NCBI RefSeq assembly: GCF_026151205.1
Contig: NC_087077.1
Location: forward strand, 5,976,483-6,040,482
Direction: 5' to 3'
Origin: Bolinopsis microptera
Taxonomy: Eukaryota; Ctenophora; Tentaculata; Lobata; Bolinopsidae
Length of the DNA stretch: 64,000 nucleotides
Shown here: positions 42,348 through 55,500 of the stretch, in pieces
Numbering within the stretch: the first letter of the stretch is position 1
Layout of the letters: each line of letters opens with the position of its first letter
Notes under the pieces: model-generated
What the model was told of the DNA's origin: nothing
Seen by the model: only the letters and a program-made list of their open reading frames with translations
The model's database searches: none
Program-made: the position numbers and the translations under genes

Positions 42348-43991
42348 ATGGACCTGACGGACCGGGAGAAACAGTTTATGTTAGAGCGAGACCAACTGGC
42401 AGCAGAAAAGCAGAAGATTCTTGAAGACAAACACCGTTCGGAGGAAGAGTTTGGGAAGATCCGAGCAAAGTTCAAGGATCTGTATCTACAAAGGGAGGCC
42501 GAGATAGTCAAACTAAGTGACGAGAAGAACAGGATAGAATATGAGATATCAGACGTACGCACCGCTGCGATGGTCTCTCAATCGACGGCTCAGGAAGAGT
42601 TGGATGGACTAACAAGGAGGTACAACGAGGAAGTGAGAACGTATAAACAACAGTTGCTAGAAGCGAGGGACAGGTTGCAACAGAGTAGAGTAAGAAACGA
42701 CAACGATATAAGCGAGGTGGAGAACCTGGAGAGTAGCATGCTTAAAGCACAGAAAGACACGGAAATGTTGAAAGAGATAATAGTGCCTCTGGAGACGGAA
42801 CTGAAGGAGGTAAAGCTGCAATGTCAGCAACTTATGGCGGAGAACATGAAACTTCGTGAGCAGCAAACCAAGGACTGCAGACCCCAACCTACGGTCGACA
42901 TGTTGCTTGATCTGGACGGAGATATAGGAGGAACAGAAGTTGGAGTTGAGGTGAACTCCAGGGAACAGGTGGAAGAACTGGAGAGGGAGCTGGAGGAGGA
43001 GACACAGAAGAATGCGAGTCTAAAGGAGCTGGTGCGGTTGCAGGAGCAGCAACTTGGTGATTACAGGAAACGAGACGAGGAACTGACAAAGCAGAACTCC
43101 GAGCTCCAGGAGGAGTCCGGAATGAAAACAACAGAACTAGATGAGTTCAAACGGAGTGTACAGACAACTGAAACTAAGTGGACGGATCTTACTGAGAGGT
43201 TCACTGAGAAGGTGGATCACGTGACTGAGTCTTTTACAATCCTCCGGGATTCTTACAAAACTGCAGAGTCAGATCTCAGCATTTTCAAGAGCAAGAATAC
43301 CGTTGAAATGAACGATTTTGAAAACTACAAGAGAAAGCTGATCGACGACTTTGAGAAGCTGAAAAATAAGTTGAGCGATGAGAGGAAAACGCACGAAGAT
43401 GCACAAGCTCTACTTACTGATTCCTTAGAGTCATGCAGGCAAGAAATTCTTAGGTTGGAGGGTATTTCAAGCGAACTGCAAACCAGTCAGGAGCTCTGTC
43501 AAAAACTGCAGAATGATGTCGTCAACGTTACTGACAAGTTAAATGAGTCTCAGAGAAAAAGTAAGGATGTAATCTTGGGCTTACAAAAACAAATCCTTGC
43601 AGCTACTTCAGAAAAAGAAGAAAGTGTTGCGAGAATTGCTCGACTCGGCAAGGAACTCAGCGAGAGCCTCTCAGTGCGGGATGAACTAGCGGTTCAATCC
43701 TCCGAGCTGCAAGTTCAGTTGGAATCTCACCGTGAACTGCTGAAGAACATCAAGTGGGAACACGAGGACGATGTGGCTAATTGTCGGGGGTGCGAGGTGG
43801 CTTTCTCAATGACAAAGCGGAAGAGCCACTGCCGGAAATGTGGTAGGATTTTCTGCACTGAGTGCTGCAGCAGCACGATAGAGTTTGGAGTCAACAAGCG
43901 ACAGTATAAGGCGTGTGGGGAGTGTGTTAGTAGGCACAGGGCTGAGCAACCTACCGAGTATCATACTGTTACCGTACCTAAAAGTACTTAA
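42348..43991 (+). CDS. RABEP1: Rabaptin-5-like coiled-coil protein with C-terminal FYVE finger (547 aa)
   Basis: The ATG at 42348 is the first in frame after an upstream stop. A likely 5' untranslated exon starts at 42245 after GTTTTTCAG. Residues 1-465 are almost entirely coiled coil, with rabaptin-like blocks EEEFGKIRAKFKDLYLQRE near the start and MLKEIIVPLETELKEVK further on. The last 80 residues are a FYVE finger: W471 (KWEHEDD), zinc ligands C480 C483 C496 C499 C504 C507 C524 C527, and a basic KRKSHCRKCG patch that binds phosphatidylinositol 3-phosphate (numbers count from a codon one before the ATG). Such a protein would act as a Rab5/Rab4 effector on early endosomes. Vertebrate rabaptins are longer (about 860) and lack this finger. 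EEA1 or RUFY-type proteins are the alternative. The coding part is a single exon. Confidence 0.8.
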   Translation: MDLTDREKQFMLERDQLAAEKQKILEDKHRSEEEFGKIRAKFKDLYLQREAEIVKLSDEKNRIEYEISDVRTAAMVSQSTAQEELDGLTRRYNEEVRTYKQQLLEARDRLQQSRVRNDNDISEVENLESSMLKAQKDTEMLKEIIVPLETELKEVKLQCQQLMAENMKLREQQTKDCRPQPTVDMLLDLDGDIGGTEVGVEVNSREQVEELERELEEETQKNASLKELVRLQEQQLGDYRKRDEELTKQNSELQEESGMKTTELDEFKRSVQTTETKWTDLTERFTEKVDHVTESFTILRDSYKTAESDLSIFKSKNTVEMNDFENYKRKLIDDFEKLKNKLSDERKTHEDAQALLTDSLESCRQEILRLEGISSELQTSQELCQKLQNDVVNVTDKLNESQRKSKDVILGLQKQILAATSEKEESVARIARLGKELSESLSVRDELAVQSSELQVQLESHRELLKNIKWEHEDDVANCRGCEVAFSMTKRKSHCRKCGRIFCTECCSSTIEFGVNKRQYKACGECVSRHRAEQPTEYHTVTVPKST

Positions 43992-45208
43992 TCTTTCGTG
44001 CGATGAAATTACCTTAAGAACGAAATAATATTTAGTCTACCATAAATTTGGTCAAATTTTTGACTGAAGTTGTTTTAAGTCACATTTAATTAATGCGACT
44101 ATTTGAACCTTTAACTAATTAAAAAGCGAACTAAAATTTTGGTAGAGTATAAATCATTACAGATTAAGAGTTAAGACGTAATATCGTTGATTTTGACTTT
44201 GAAACTGTTGTCGACCACATCTACTCATTCGTACTCAAAGTTACAAGTCGAAATGTTAAAATTGTGCTTAATTAGCTTACTTTTAAGTTAAATTACACGA
44301 AAAATCAAATAAATCGAAGAAAAATCACGAACAAATGGACTTAAAGTTTGCAACATTTCTAACTAAAATATGGGTAACCAATTTTTTTTGTATCAAATAA
44401 TGGAGTAGTTCGCTGTTTACTAGTCTCATGATTGAAATCCTGATAGTTGGATAATATCCGGTTGGAAGAGACAAGGACAAATGAAACAGGAAGTTAGGAA
44501 TGTAGGCAAATTTTCGGCGTCAACGCCATCTTCAGGCTTAAATTGGTAGTACAAATGTTAGTATACAGTTATTATCCAACTATCAGAATTTGTTTTGTAA
44601 CAAATTTTATTTTAGCCCAAATCTTTGGGACTTACTAAAGTATCAATTTGTTAATTTCCGAGTTGGAATTTGTTAATTTGTTAATAACATAAAATATGGT
44701 AACCTACGTATAAAATACTTCACTATAAATCACATATTATAATATTAACGAGGTCTGATAGTCATCTTCTTACAGCGTTCGATGTCTGTGTGAAGGTAAA
44801 ATGGTGACATCTTCTGGAAAATGCAGGAAAATTTTGTCTCCTTCACTCGCTAATGTTAATTTTAATCCGATTAAACAGCAGACACTAAAGTTTTTCGCCA
44901 GTATTATTTTGTGATTTTATTAGACTGACACGTCTTCAATGGTAGTAGTAGTACAGCTATAGTCCCTATAGTAATACTATATTATAGCATACTATAATAA
45001 GTTATATACTTTATGTTAACACGTATTCTTCTCTCTTCTTCTCTCCCGGGTTTGAGTACAATATTTGATTCATTCTTTATTTGCTGTATTACTTTTGTTT
45101 GATATAAATTTCAGAGTTGTTTCGTCATGCGTCTTAGCTGTGTCACCCAATGTTCAGATTAATTCGTACGATTTTTAGATTTACATTTACTTGTAATTTC
45201 TGCAATAA
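43992..45208. other. Intergenic, AT-rich
   Basis: A possible polyadenylation signal for the rabaptin-like gene lies at 44308-44313. Nothing else is recognised except short direct repeats. Confidence 0.5.
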
Positions 45209-45430
45209 GGGGTCGTTCACATATTACGTAATCAATATTTTAGAAACTTTTACCCTCCTCCCCACCTCCGTAATCAACCGTAATCAAAACCCAACCCCCC
45301 CCCCCCCCCCCCCCCCCCTTGACTTTTTTGTTCATGTTACCCTGATCATGCTATCATGATGAGCCGAAATCAATGTTATGATATCCGGCCAAGCACCTTC
45401 TAAACTACTTACTATCTTACTATATATAAA
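45209..45430. repeat. Uninterrupted copy of the repeat split at 15022-23300
   Basis: Starts GGGGTCGTTCACATATTACG, has a C-run (45296-45317), GTTACCCTGATCATG at 45335-45349, and ends with TCCGGCCAAGCACCTTCTAA. The ACCCTGATCATG string is continuous here, showing the pre-insertion state of the hAT-like element's target. Confidence 0.82.
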
Positions 45431-45745
45431 GCGAGACGATATATATATATTTATCTATGCCATTTTACTGACACCACGGCATCAACTTTCACGCGAATTT
45501 CTGCAAAAAAAGTCAAAGATATACAACTGAAACTTTTTTGACTGGGTCAAATGCTTTAATGGCCTCCAAATCAGCATGAAAAAATAAAAAATTGGCCAAG
45601 AAATAGGAGTTTTAGAGCCCAAAATTTGGTACCCCAAGTGGTGTCAAAAACGCGAATTAAATAGGTAATAATTGTTTTAGTCTCTTGAGTCTTGACACCA
45701 TTTTAGGGTTAGACGGGTTCCTGCTAGTTATAATAGTGTATAGCC
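45413..45745. repeat. Dispersed repeat, about 300 bp (copy at 49735-50195)
   Basis: TACTATATATAAAGCGAGAC, GCCATTTTACTGACACCACG, CCAAATCAGCATGAAAAAAT and GACGGGTTCCTGCTAGTTAT occur in the same order in both copies. The second copy has about 120 extra bases after the first block. Confidence 0.85.
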
Positions 45746-45829
45746 GGACATTCGATCAATTTCTAAATTTTATCACTATCAGAGTGAAATTGAGTGGAAT
45801 TTGAATTAAAATATTGTCATTTAATTGTT

Positions 45830-45970
45830 ATTATTCTAGAGGGTAAAAAAGAAAATTTTGATTACGTAATCAATGACCAAACCCCCCTCCCTGTAATCAA
45901 CCGTAAGCATTTGGAAACCCCCCCCCCCCCCCCTCGGCTGATTATGTTATATGTGTACACGACCCCTAAG
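45830..45970. repeat. Fragment of the GGGGTCGTTCACATATTACG family, inverted end
   Basis: GATTACGTAATCAATGACC, GTAATCAACCGTAAGC, a C-run and GTACACGACCCCTAAG resemble the interior and inverted end of the family. Confidence 0.6.
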
Positions 45971-46520
45971 TGGAGATTAAACAGATATACAGTCAATGTT
46001 TATCAAAGGTAAAGATGTACGAGCCAGCTACATACCGCTCTCACGTCTTTACCATTGCATGTTCCTGGCAATTAGTTCTTGTGAATTTTGATCAACATTA
46101 CTCGACATTTTGGCGAACTTCCCTTGTTAAAAATTATCAGCTTTATCGGTTTAATGATTTATCTAGATAAACCCTAAATCGTTATCTGTTTTAAATTTGG
46201 ATAAAAGATTTCATACCGATAATGGATATCCAGGTTTTGAGTTATTTTCAGATAACTATACTCAAAATTGAATGATTGATATTTCAATCAAAAGAATGTT
46301 TTTTTAAGTAACATTGACAAATTTTTGTTTTTCTAAATTTGCGCTACAATACTATTTGTACATCACCTATGTCCTATATGAACATTATACTTGTTCGCAT
46401 ATTGATTTAGTTTGTAAGAATGTTCTTTTGTATTAATTTCCCTGATTCGTAGCTTGTGAGAGAGATAAAGACAATATTGTTTGCAAATAGATCAGATCAC
46501 AGTATAGCTACTAGTGTGTA

Positions 46521-46583
46521 ATGTCAGGTAGAAACAGCAACATGGCAAGTCACACTGATGTGGGTTCACAGATGTCCTCGCCG
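46521..46583 (+). CDS. TMEM104: TMEM104-like exon 1
   Basis: 21 codons from ATG, ending TCGCCG|GTAAGC in phase 0. It joins the NLLLGAGALALP exon, the usual N-terminal arrangement of the family. A 5' untranslated exon may precede it. Confidence 0.72.
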
Positions 46584-49500
46584 GTAAGCTACTAGTGAAC
46601 CTAGTGAACCTAATGAAGCTAGTGAACCTAGTGATACTAGTGAACCTAATGAACCTAGTGATCCTAGTGAACCTAATGATCCTAGTGAAGCTAGTGATCC
46701 TAGTGAACCTAGTGATCCTAGTGAACCTAGTGATCCTAGTGAACCTAGTGATCCTAGTGAACCTTGTGATCCTAGTGAAGCTAGTGAACCTAGTTATCCT
46801 AGTGAACCTAGCGATCCTAGTGATCCTAGTGATCCTAGTGATCCTAGTAAACCTAGTGGGGGGGGTCAAAAGTCAGTGCACATACGTTGGCCTTTGTAAG
46901 CTCAGTCACTGAGTGCCGGATTGAGGTATAGTAATTCTTTCTGGTATGACTTACTATCACCACTCATTCGAGGAATATGTCAAATCAACAAAATTTGTTG
47001 TTATTTAATATTCATGTTTTAATTGTTTTCAAATAAAGGTTCATTATCGCATTTATTTGATAGTTCTGATAATTTTTTAATTGGATTGTGTTTGGAATTC
47101 GAATTAAATTTACCCTAAAAAATGAAAGTTTGTCAGATGACTGAGATATGAAGCATAATTAGAATTTTAATTAGAATTAGAATCAAATTTACACAGCCAG
47201 CAATATAATAAAAATACCATACGGTAACAAGGTTATTCATTACGTGTGATCAGGTGATTGGGTTGGCACTATGGGAATCCTGCAGAGAGCCCAATTACGG
47301 TGTCGTAGCACGCAATCACATGATTTCCCAATCAATTTTGCTAACGAGATAAACAAATTGCTTGATAACTTCGTCATTTTGAATCCATTTGGCGCCATAT
47401 CTTCAGATCAAACCTAGATTTAATTACCTATTGGCTATTGCAATATTTTACAATGAATTTTCTAGCATGTTCACAAACACGAGTATATGCAATTCAATGT
47501 TTGATTGGGCGTGGCCTCTAAAAACCGAATTTTCAAATTTTGGCGACAGAATCCTCGAATGAGTACTGATTAGGCCCTGTATTATAATAGTGCACCTACT
47601 GAACATTAATCTCTTGTTTTTCAGATGGCGTTTATCTTTGTGTTCAACCTGCTTCTTGGAGCAGGTGCTCTAGCGCTTCCTGCAGCATTTGCTGACGCGG
47701 GCTGGCTTGTAAGCACTGTTCTTCTCGTTATTCTGTGCTTTGCGAGGTTTGTCTACTGTGAACTTATGAAGGGATGGCTATCTCTTTAATCTTCTCAGTT
47801 TCGTTTCAGCCTCGTTCATGTGTGAATGGATGGCTATCTCTTTAATCTTTTCAGTTTCGTGTCAGCCTCGTTCATGTGTGAAGGGATGGCTATCGCTAAC
47901 GTGCTCCAGAACGTGGCCTGTCCTAAGAAAAACGACAATGTGACAGAAACAGAACAGTTATTGGCTGGAAGCGCTAATGTGAGTATACTTTCTCTTATTC
48001 GTACATAATATATACAGGGGGGGGGGGGGGGCAAAAGTTAGTGCACATAAATTGGGTCTTATACCACCGCCGTGTTTTATATTTGAGACTTGATGCTTTG
48101 CAGATGACATGCTGTTATGCTGTACCTACTCATTCGAGGATTTTGTCGCCAAAATTTGATAATTCGGTTTTTAGGGGCCACACACAATCAACATTGAATT
48201 GCTTATACTCGTGTTTGCGAACATGCTAGAAAATTCATTGTAACATATTGCAATAGGTAATAAAATCCGGGATTTGATTACCTATAATTGATCTGAAAAG
48301 ATGGCGCCAAATGGATTAAAAATGACGAAGTTATCAAGCAATTTGTTAATCTCCGTTAATCTCGTTAATCTCATTAGCAAAATTGATTGGGTAATCATTT
48401 GATAGGTTGCTCCGACACCGTACATGGGCTCTCGGCACGATTCTCATAGTAGTATAGTGCCAGTGCCCAGTTCCCAATCACCTGATCACACGTAATGAAT
48501 AACCTCGTTATGCTTCATATCTCGGTCATCTGAGAAGCTAGAACTCTAGAATTTTTTTCAGGGAAAAAGTTATTTGAATGGCCAAACACAATTCTATACA
48601 ATTTGGCTCGATCCGATTGTTAAAACTATCAAATAAATGCGAAAATGAACCTTCATTCAAAAAAATGAACATGAATATTCTTTGAGTTGACATATTCCTC
48701 GAATGAGTGGTGATAGAAAGTCATACCAGAAAGAGTTATTTCAATCGGGCACTCAGTGACTGAGCTATAAATGCCAACGTATGTACACTGACTTTTGCCC
48801 CCCCCCCCCCCCCCCCCCTTCTATTATAGTAGCTTCAATGTCAAGATACTTAGATAATTTCAACTAATTTTTAAAAGGTTTAAATTGTTGTGAAATAAAA
48901 AAATATGCCACTTACCTTATCGGACCTTATTTGGACGGACATTAATTGAACAAATATTGATATGTTTATAATGAGGAATTTAAATCAATACAGTAAAACC
49001 CTACGCCACGATTTAACACAAACCACGATTTACCGCGGCCATATCATTCCCCCAAATAAGTATTTACACTCACAGACATAATTTCGGCACTTTTCGACGC
49101 TTTTTAAACGCATTTTTACACCTTTTTGGCGCTTTTGACATCTCTTTGACTTGGACTACTATACTATATATAGTAACTGTAGTAAATGTAGTAACTGTAG
49201 TAACTGTAGTAACTGTAGTAACTGTAGTAACTGTAGTAACTATAGTAATTATAGTAGCTGTAGTAACTATAGTAACTATAGTAACTATAGTAACTATAGT
49301 AACTATAGTAACTGTAGTAACTGTAGAAACTATGGTAACTGTAGTAACTATAATAGTAACTGTAGTAACTATGGTAACTATATAGTAAATATAACCTATG
49401 CTCTGGATCAGGGTCTACAATTGCTTAAGTACGAGTTTTCGGACTACGAGTCTGATTCGGTAAGATCCTGCTGAGCTCAATCCTGCTCCATCGCTGTGTT

Positions 49501-52500
49501 TTAGAGTTACACTGTTATATTTACATAGGGATTGGAAAGTTGATTCCTATGTAAAGGTAAAATCTTTATAGCATTATAGCAGCAATATATTGTACAAATA
49601 ACTATATAATATATCTATACTAAATAACAAATGAAACAAAGTTGCCTCTGAACTTTGTTTCATTTGTTATTTACTTTGCTCCTTGACATCAAGTTGAGTA
49701 CTGCAGAAGTGCCGATAAATAAAATACGCCCATATCTTACTATATATAAAGCGAGACGATATATATATATATTTCATGGCTGGACTTCTACACAATAAAA
49801 GAAAGCGGTTGTGATTAGATCTTCGAAAGTCTTTGCATCGTTTATTTACATCAATTCTCAAATTATTTGTTATATAGTAGTGTTGAAAGTATTAAAACTC
49901 ATATATATATCTGTGCCATTTTACTGACACCACGGCATCGACTTTAATGCAACTTTCTGCAAAAACCGTAAAAGATATACAACTGAAACTTTTTTGGCTG
50001 CTTCAAATGCTTTAATATCCTCCAAATCAGCATGAAAAAATAAAAAATTGGCCAAGGAATAATGATTTTAGAGCCGAAAATTTGGACCCCCAAGTGGTGT
50101 CAAAAACGCCAATTAAATAGGTAATAATTATTTCAGTATCTTGAGTCTTGACACCGTTTAGGGTTATATTTCACGGGTTCCTGCTAGTTATATATAATCT
50201 ACGTATATAGTACTATAGTATTTTAAAGTTGACGAAATCTCCCCGGCAATGACATAAAAACAGAAAATTTACCAAAAGAGCAAAAGGTGAACCTGCGTTG
50301 AAAACAATTTTAGCTGAGTTAGCTGAGTTGTAAAACATCATTATATATAATGCTGCTATTATAGTATTTTTAGAATTTTGATTTATATTTCTTTCAAACA
50401 AAGTGAGGGAAAATAGAAAATATGTTTTGGATGATATAAAGCTAAGTTTTGCTGGGGGGGGGGGGGGGGGGGGGTGGTCAGATCAACAGACCAGTCCAAC
50501 CTAAGTTACGTGTTACAGGCTGTTTAAAACTGTATTACGACATCAATTGAATTGAATCTTTCCGAAAATAATCATCTTCAAAAAAGGTATCGCCCGATTG
50601 ACACAAAAAGTACTACTACCACTATACCAGATTGCTTAAAGCAGGACTTTATAAACGGGTAAAATCTACGGTTACAAAATGTAACCGTAGCTTAATTAAG
50701 ATAAGTCGTTTATATTTAAAATAAATTCTAATATGAGTATTATTGCCAGGATACAGAATACTACAGTAACCTGAGTTTACAAATTTCTCAGTCCCAAGCT
50801 TCCCTAGGTTTGTTCACTGTCACAATTTTCAGATTTTATCTTCGTATTAACTTGACATTCTTTTATCTTAAAAAGGGAAAATAGCAGTACTCTAGTAGCA
50901 GAGTGTAACTAACTAGAGTACGGGGCAACTTATTACCTCATTCCTCAATAACTTGATACCATTGCATTGCCAATAAAAGTGAATACACTTAATGCTGAGA
51001 TACATTTGGCGCTATTTTTAGAACTTTGCTTAAAAGTACTGATTAGATTATACCGACAGGATATTTATCTTAATTATAATTTTAGTGTTTATTAATGAGA
51101 AATTAGGGTTTTATCAAACGTAACTTGGTGATACTAATTACTGCATTACACAGGGGGCTCCAGGTACAGCTTCAGGATCAGTAAAAGAATAGAAATGGTA
51201 AGAAGTTTTTGAAAAGGATAATTTAATATTATAAGTGTTAAAAATATCTAGTAATCACGTAAGTACTAAAAAGAAAACTGTCCCTTTTAGCGAATTGTAG
51301 ATCGCCAATGTTTCGATCTAACTGACTTAATAACTACACCCTCCCTGCTACTGGAGCAAAAGCTCTGATTTAAATTTTATGTTCTGAGTTTTCGATTAAA
51401 ATATTTTTAGAATGAACATGATTGTACTCACATTGAAACGTTGACACTTATCTAGTGAGAGGTACAGTGTGTAGTCACCACTCTCACTAGATAAGCAGTT
51501 TCCTTTTTCCTATCTACGTAATTTCAAATTTTGAAAAAAATGCGACTAATAAATAATGTTCCTGTCACTGATTATATAAAGTGAAGTTCCCTAAACCTGC
51601 CTCAAATGTACTGATTATATAAAACACCTGTTTTTTTTGTATCATCACTGATTATTTACTGTTTTGTGAATCTTTGCAGATTGTTGAAGCTTCAACGCTG
51701 AAAAGTCACGGAACACGGTTACCTCTCATTTATTCGTTAATGCATATTTTTACCCGTAGATTTTTTCAGGCGGAGATGGCGGAGATATTTTTCAACAAAG
51801 GTAGGTGTTTTATAGATGATAATATATAATGTATATTTATGATATAGTTTTAATTACATTTCTCATCGGAAGATAAAATAATGACAATAAAATCTAATAA
51901 CATTTGTAAATCGTAAATATCATTTACCTCTCCTCACTGGCATGTGAATTGTGAATTTTGTTAGCATGTTTGTGCGTAAACTGTCGTTATCGTGCATAAC
52001 AAGTTTCGCGCCTCTAATCTCCTCGTCCTTCAAATTGTGAAACGGTTTGCATTTGGCTGTAACAATCACTTTATCACCCCTTTATCATCGAAATGGAAAA
52101 CGCGTAAATATTTTTGAAGGGTTTGTACACGCACGTACGAATAAACTACGCGCACGGTAGATTATCCAAACTTCATCATAAAGTATCGATCGAGTGTTTT
52201 ATGTCTCCCCATATCTATTATCTACCCATGTCTCCCAAAGCATGTAGATAGGAATCACTTATCAGGATTATAATTTAATAATAGGCCCAGTCCACTATCG
52301 TGAACCGTCATAATTGTGTACAATTAGATAAAAATATCATCCAAGTTGGTTTGAAATCAGAGTCAATGTAATGACCACGGTTGACGGTTAACCTTACGAC
52401 CTTACTTCAGAATAAATCGCGAAGTTTTCACCAAAATGATAGTAATATTGATTTCTCTTGGAGAATTTCTCTTTAGACTCTTAACTTGCGAACAAATTGA

Positions 52501-55500
52501 AGCAGCAAACTTTAGGCTAGAAACTTTATTGAATTGAAATAATCATTCCACGTAACAACGTCTTCTTCAGTTCTCAAATTATTTGTTATATAGTAGTGTT
52601 GAAAGTATTAAAACTGGTATAATATTGTTAAGGTAAAAGGTCAAACGTATTTGTGAAGCATCAAACAAGTACTATTTGACACTACTTGAAAATCTAATTT
52701 CAGTTGGTGTGGTGTTGTTTTATGTGGCAGTTATAATATACCTCTACGGGGATCTCGCTATTTACACAGTCGCAGTGCCTAAATCCCTTGCTAATGTCAG
52801 CTGGTGAGTACAGTTGCAGTGCCTAAATCCCTTGCTAATGTCAGCTGGTGAGTACAGTTGCAGTGCCTAAATATATTGCTAATGTCAGCTGGTGAGTACA
52901 GTTGCAGTGCCTAAATATCTTACTAATGTCAGCTGGTGAGTACAGTTGCAGTGCCTAAATCCCTTGCTAATGTCAGCTGGTGAGTACAGTTGCAGTGCCT
53001 AAATCCCTTGCTAATGTCAGCTGGTGAGTACAGTTGCAGTGCCTAAATCCCTTGCTAATGTCAGCTGGTGAGTACAGTTGCAGTGCCTAAATATCTTACT
53101 AATGTCAGCTGGTGAGTACCGTTGCAGTGCTTAAATATCTTGCTAATGTCAGCTGGTGAGTACAGTTGCAGTGCCTAAATCCCTTGCTAATGTCAGCTGG
53201 TGAGTACAGTTGCAGTGCTTAAATATCTTCCTAATGTCAGCTGGTGAGTACAGTTGCAGTGCCTAAATCCCTTGCTAATGTCAGCTGGTGAGTACAGTTG
53301 CAGTGCCTAAATATATTGCTAATGTCAGCTGGTGAGTACAGTTGCAGTGCCTAAATCCCTTGCTAATGTCAGCTGGTGAGTACAGTTGCAGTGCCTAAAT
53401 ATCTTGCTAATGTCAGCTGGTGAGTACAGTTGCAGTGCCTAAATATCTTGCTTATGTCAGCTGGTGAGTACAGTTGCAGTGCCTAAATCCCTTGCTAATG
53501 TCAGCTGGTGAGTACAGTTGCAGTGCTTAAATCCCTTGCTAATGTCAGCTGGTGAGTACAGTTGCAGTGCTTAAATATCTTCCTAATGTCAGCTGGTGAG
53601 TACAGTTGCAGTGCCTAAATCCCTTGCTAATGTCAGCTGGTGAGTACAGTTGCAGTGCCTAAATATCTTGCTAATGTCAGCTGGTGAGTACAGTTGCAGT
53701 GCCTAAATCCCTTGCTAATGTCAGCTGGTGAGTACAGTTGCAGTGCCTAAATCCCTTGCTAATGTCAGCTGGTGAGTACAGTTGCAGTGCCTAAATATAT
53801 TGCTAATGTCAGCTGGTGAGTACAGTTGCAGTGCTTAAATATCTTCCTAATGTCAGCTGGTGAGTACAGTTGCAGTGCCTAAATATCTTGCTAATGTCAG
53901 CTGGTGAGTACAGTTGCAGTGCCTAAATATCTTGCTAATGTCAGCTGGTGAGTACAGTTGCAGTGCTTAAATATCTTCCTAATGTCAGCTGGTGAGTACA
54001 GTTGCAGTGCCTAAATCCCTTGCTAATGTCAGCTGGTGAGTACAGTTGCAGTGCCTAAATCCCTTGCTAATGTCAGCTGGTGAGTACAGTTGCAGTGCCT
54101 AAATATCTTGCTAATGTCAGCTGGTGAGTACAGTTGCAGTGCTTAAATATCTTCCTAATGTCAGCTGGTGAGTACAGTTGCAGTGCCTAAATCCCTTGCT
54201 ATGTCAGCTGGTGAGTACAGTTGCAGTGCCTAAATCCCTTGCTAATGTCAGCTGGTGAGTACAGTTGCAGTGCCTAAATCCCTTGCTAATGTCAGCTGGT
54301 GAGTACAGTTGCAGTGCCTAAATATCTTACTAATGTCAGCTGGTGAGTACAGTTGCAGTGCCTAAATCCCTTGCTAATGTCAGCTGGTGAGTACAGTTGC
54401 AGTGCTTAAATATCTTCCTAATGTCAGCTGGTGAGTACAGTTGCAGTGCCTAAATCCCTTGCTAATGTCAGCTGGTGAGTACAGTTGCAGTGCCTAAATC
54501 CCTTGCTAATGTCAGCTGGTGAGTACAGTTGCAGTGCCTAAATCCCTTGCTAATGTCAGCTGGTGAGTACAGTTGCAGTGCCTAAATATCTTACTAATGT
54601 CAGCTGGTGAGTACAGTTGCAGTGCCTAAATCCCTTGCTAATGTCAGCTGGTGAGTACAGTTGCAGTGCCTAAATCCCTTGCTAATGTCAGCTGGTGAGT
54701 ACAGTTGCAGTGCCTAAATCCCTTGCTAATGTCAGCTGGTGAGTACAGTTGCAGTGCCTAAATCCCTTGCTAATGTCAGCTGGTGAGTACAGTTGCAGTG
54801 CCTAAATCCCTTGCTAATGTCAGCTGGTGAGTACAGTTGCAGTGCCTAAATCCCTTGCTAATGTCAGCTGGTGAGTACAGTTGCAGTGCCTAAATCCCTT
54901 GCTAATGTCAGCTGGTGAGTACAGTTGCAGTGCCTAAATCCCTTGCTAATGTCAGCTGGTGAGTACCGTTGCAGTGCCTAAATCCCTTGCTAATGTCAGC
55001 TGGTGAGTACAGTTGCAGTGCCTAAATCCCTTGCTAATGTCAGCTGGTGAGTACAGTTGCAGTGCCTAAATCCCTTGCTAATGTCAGCTGGTGAGTACAG
55101 TTGCAGTGCCTAAATATATTGCTAATGTCAGCTGGTGAGTACAGTTGCAGTGCCTAAATATCTTACTAATGTCAGCTGGTGAGTACAGTTGCAGTGCCTA
55201 AATATCTTCCTAATGTCAGCTGGTGAGTACAGTTGCAGTGCCTAAATCCCTTGCTAATGTCAGCTGGTGAGTACAGTTGCAGTGCCTAAATCCCTTGCTA
55301 ATGTCAGCTGGTGAGTACAGTTGCAGTGCCTAAATCCCTTGCTAATGTCAGCTGGTGAGTACAGTTGCAGTGCCTAAATCCCTTGCTAATGTCAGCTGGT
55401 GAGTACAGTTGCAGTGCCTAAATATCTTGCTAATGTCAGCTGGTGAGTACAGTTGCAGTGCCTAAATATCTTCCTAATGTCAGCTGGTGATTACAGTTGC

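Noticed and set aside
42657-43131. Minus-strand frames opposite the rabaptin-like gene
   Set aside because: Antisense shadows of a strong coding region.
48041-48229. Open frames in the G-run-ended transposon copies (also 61037-61258)
   Set aside because: Parallel frames in copies B and C are short, not shared in full, and not linked to any protein family.
51153-51179. 27-bp phase-0 micro-exon of TMEM104
   Set aside because: Splice-like ends only, with no sequence evidence that its nine residues belong to the protein.
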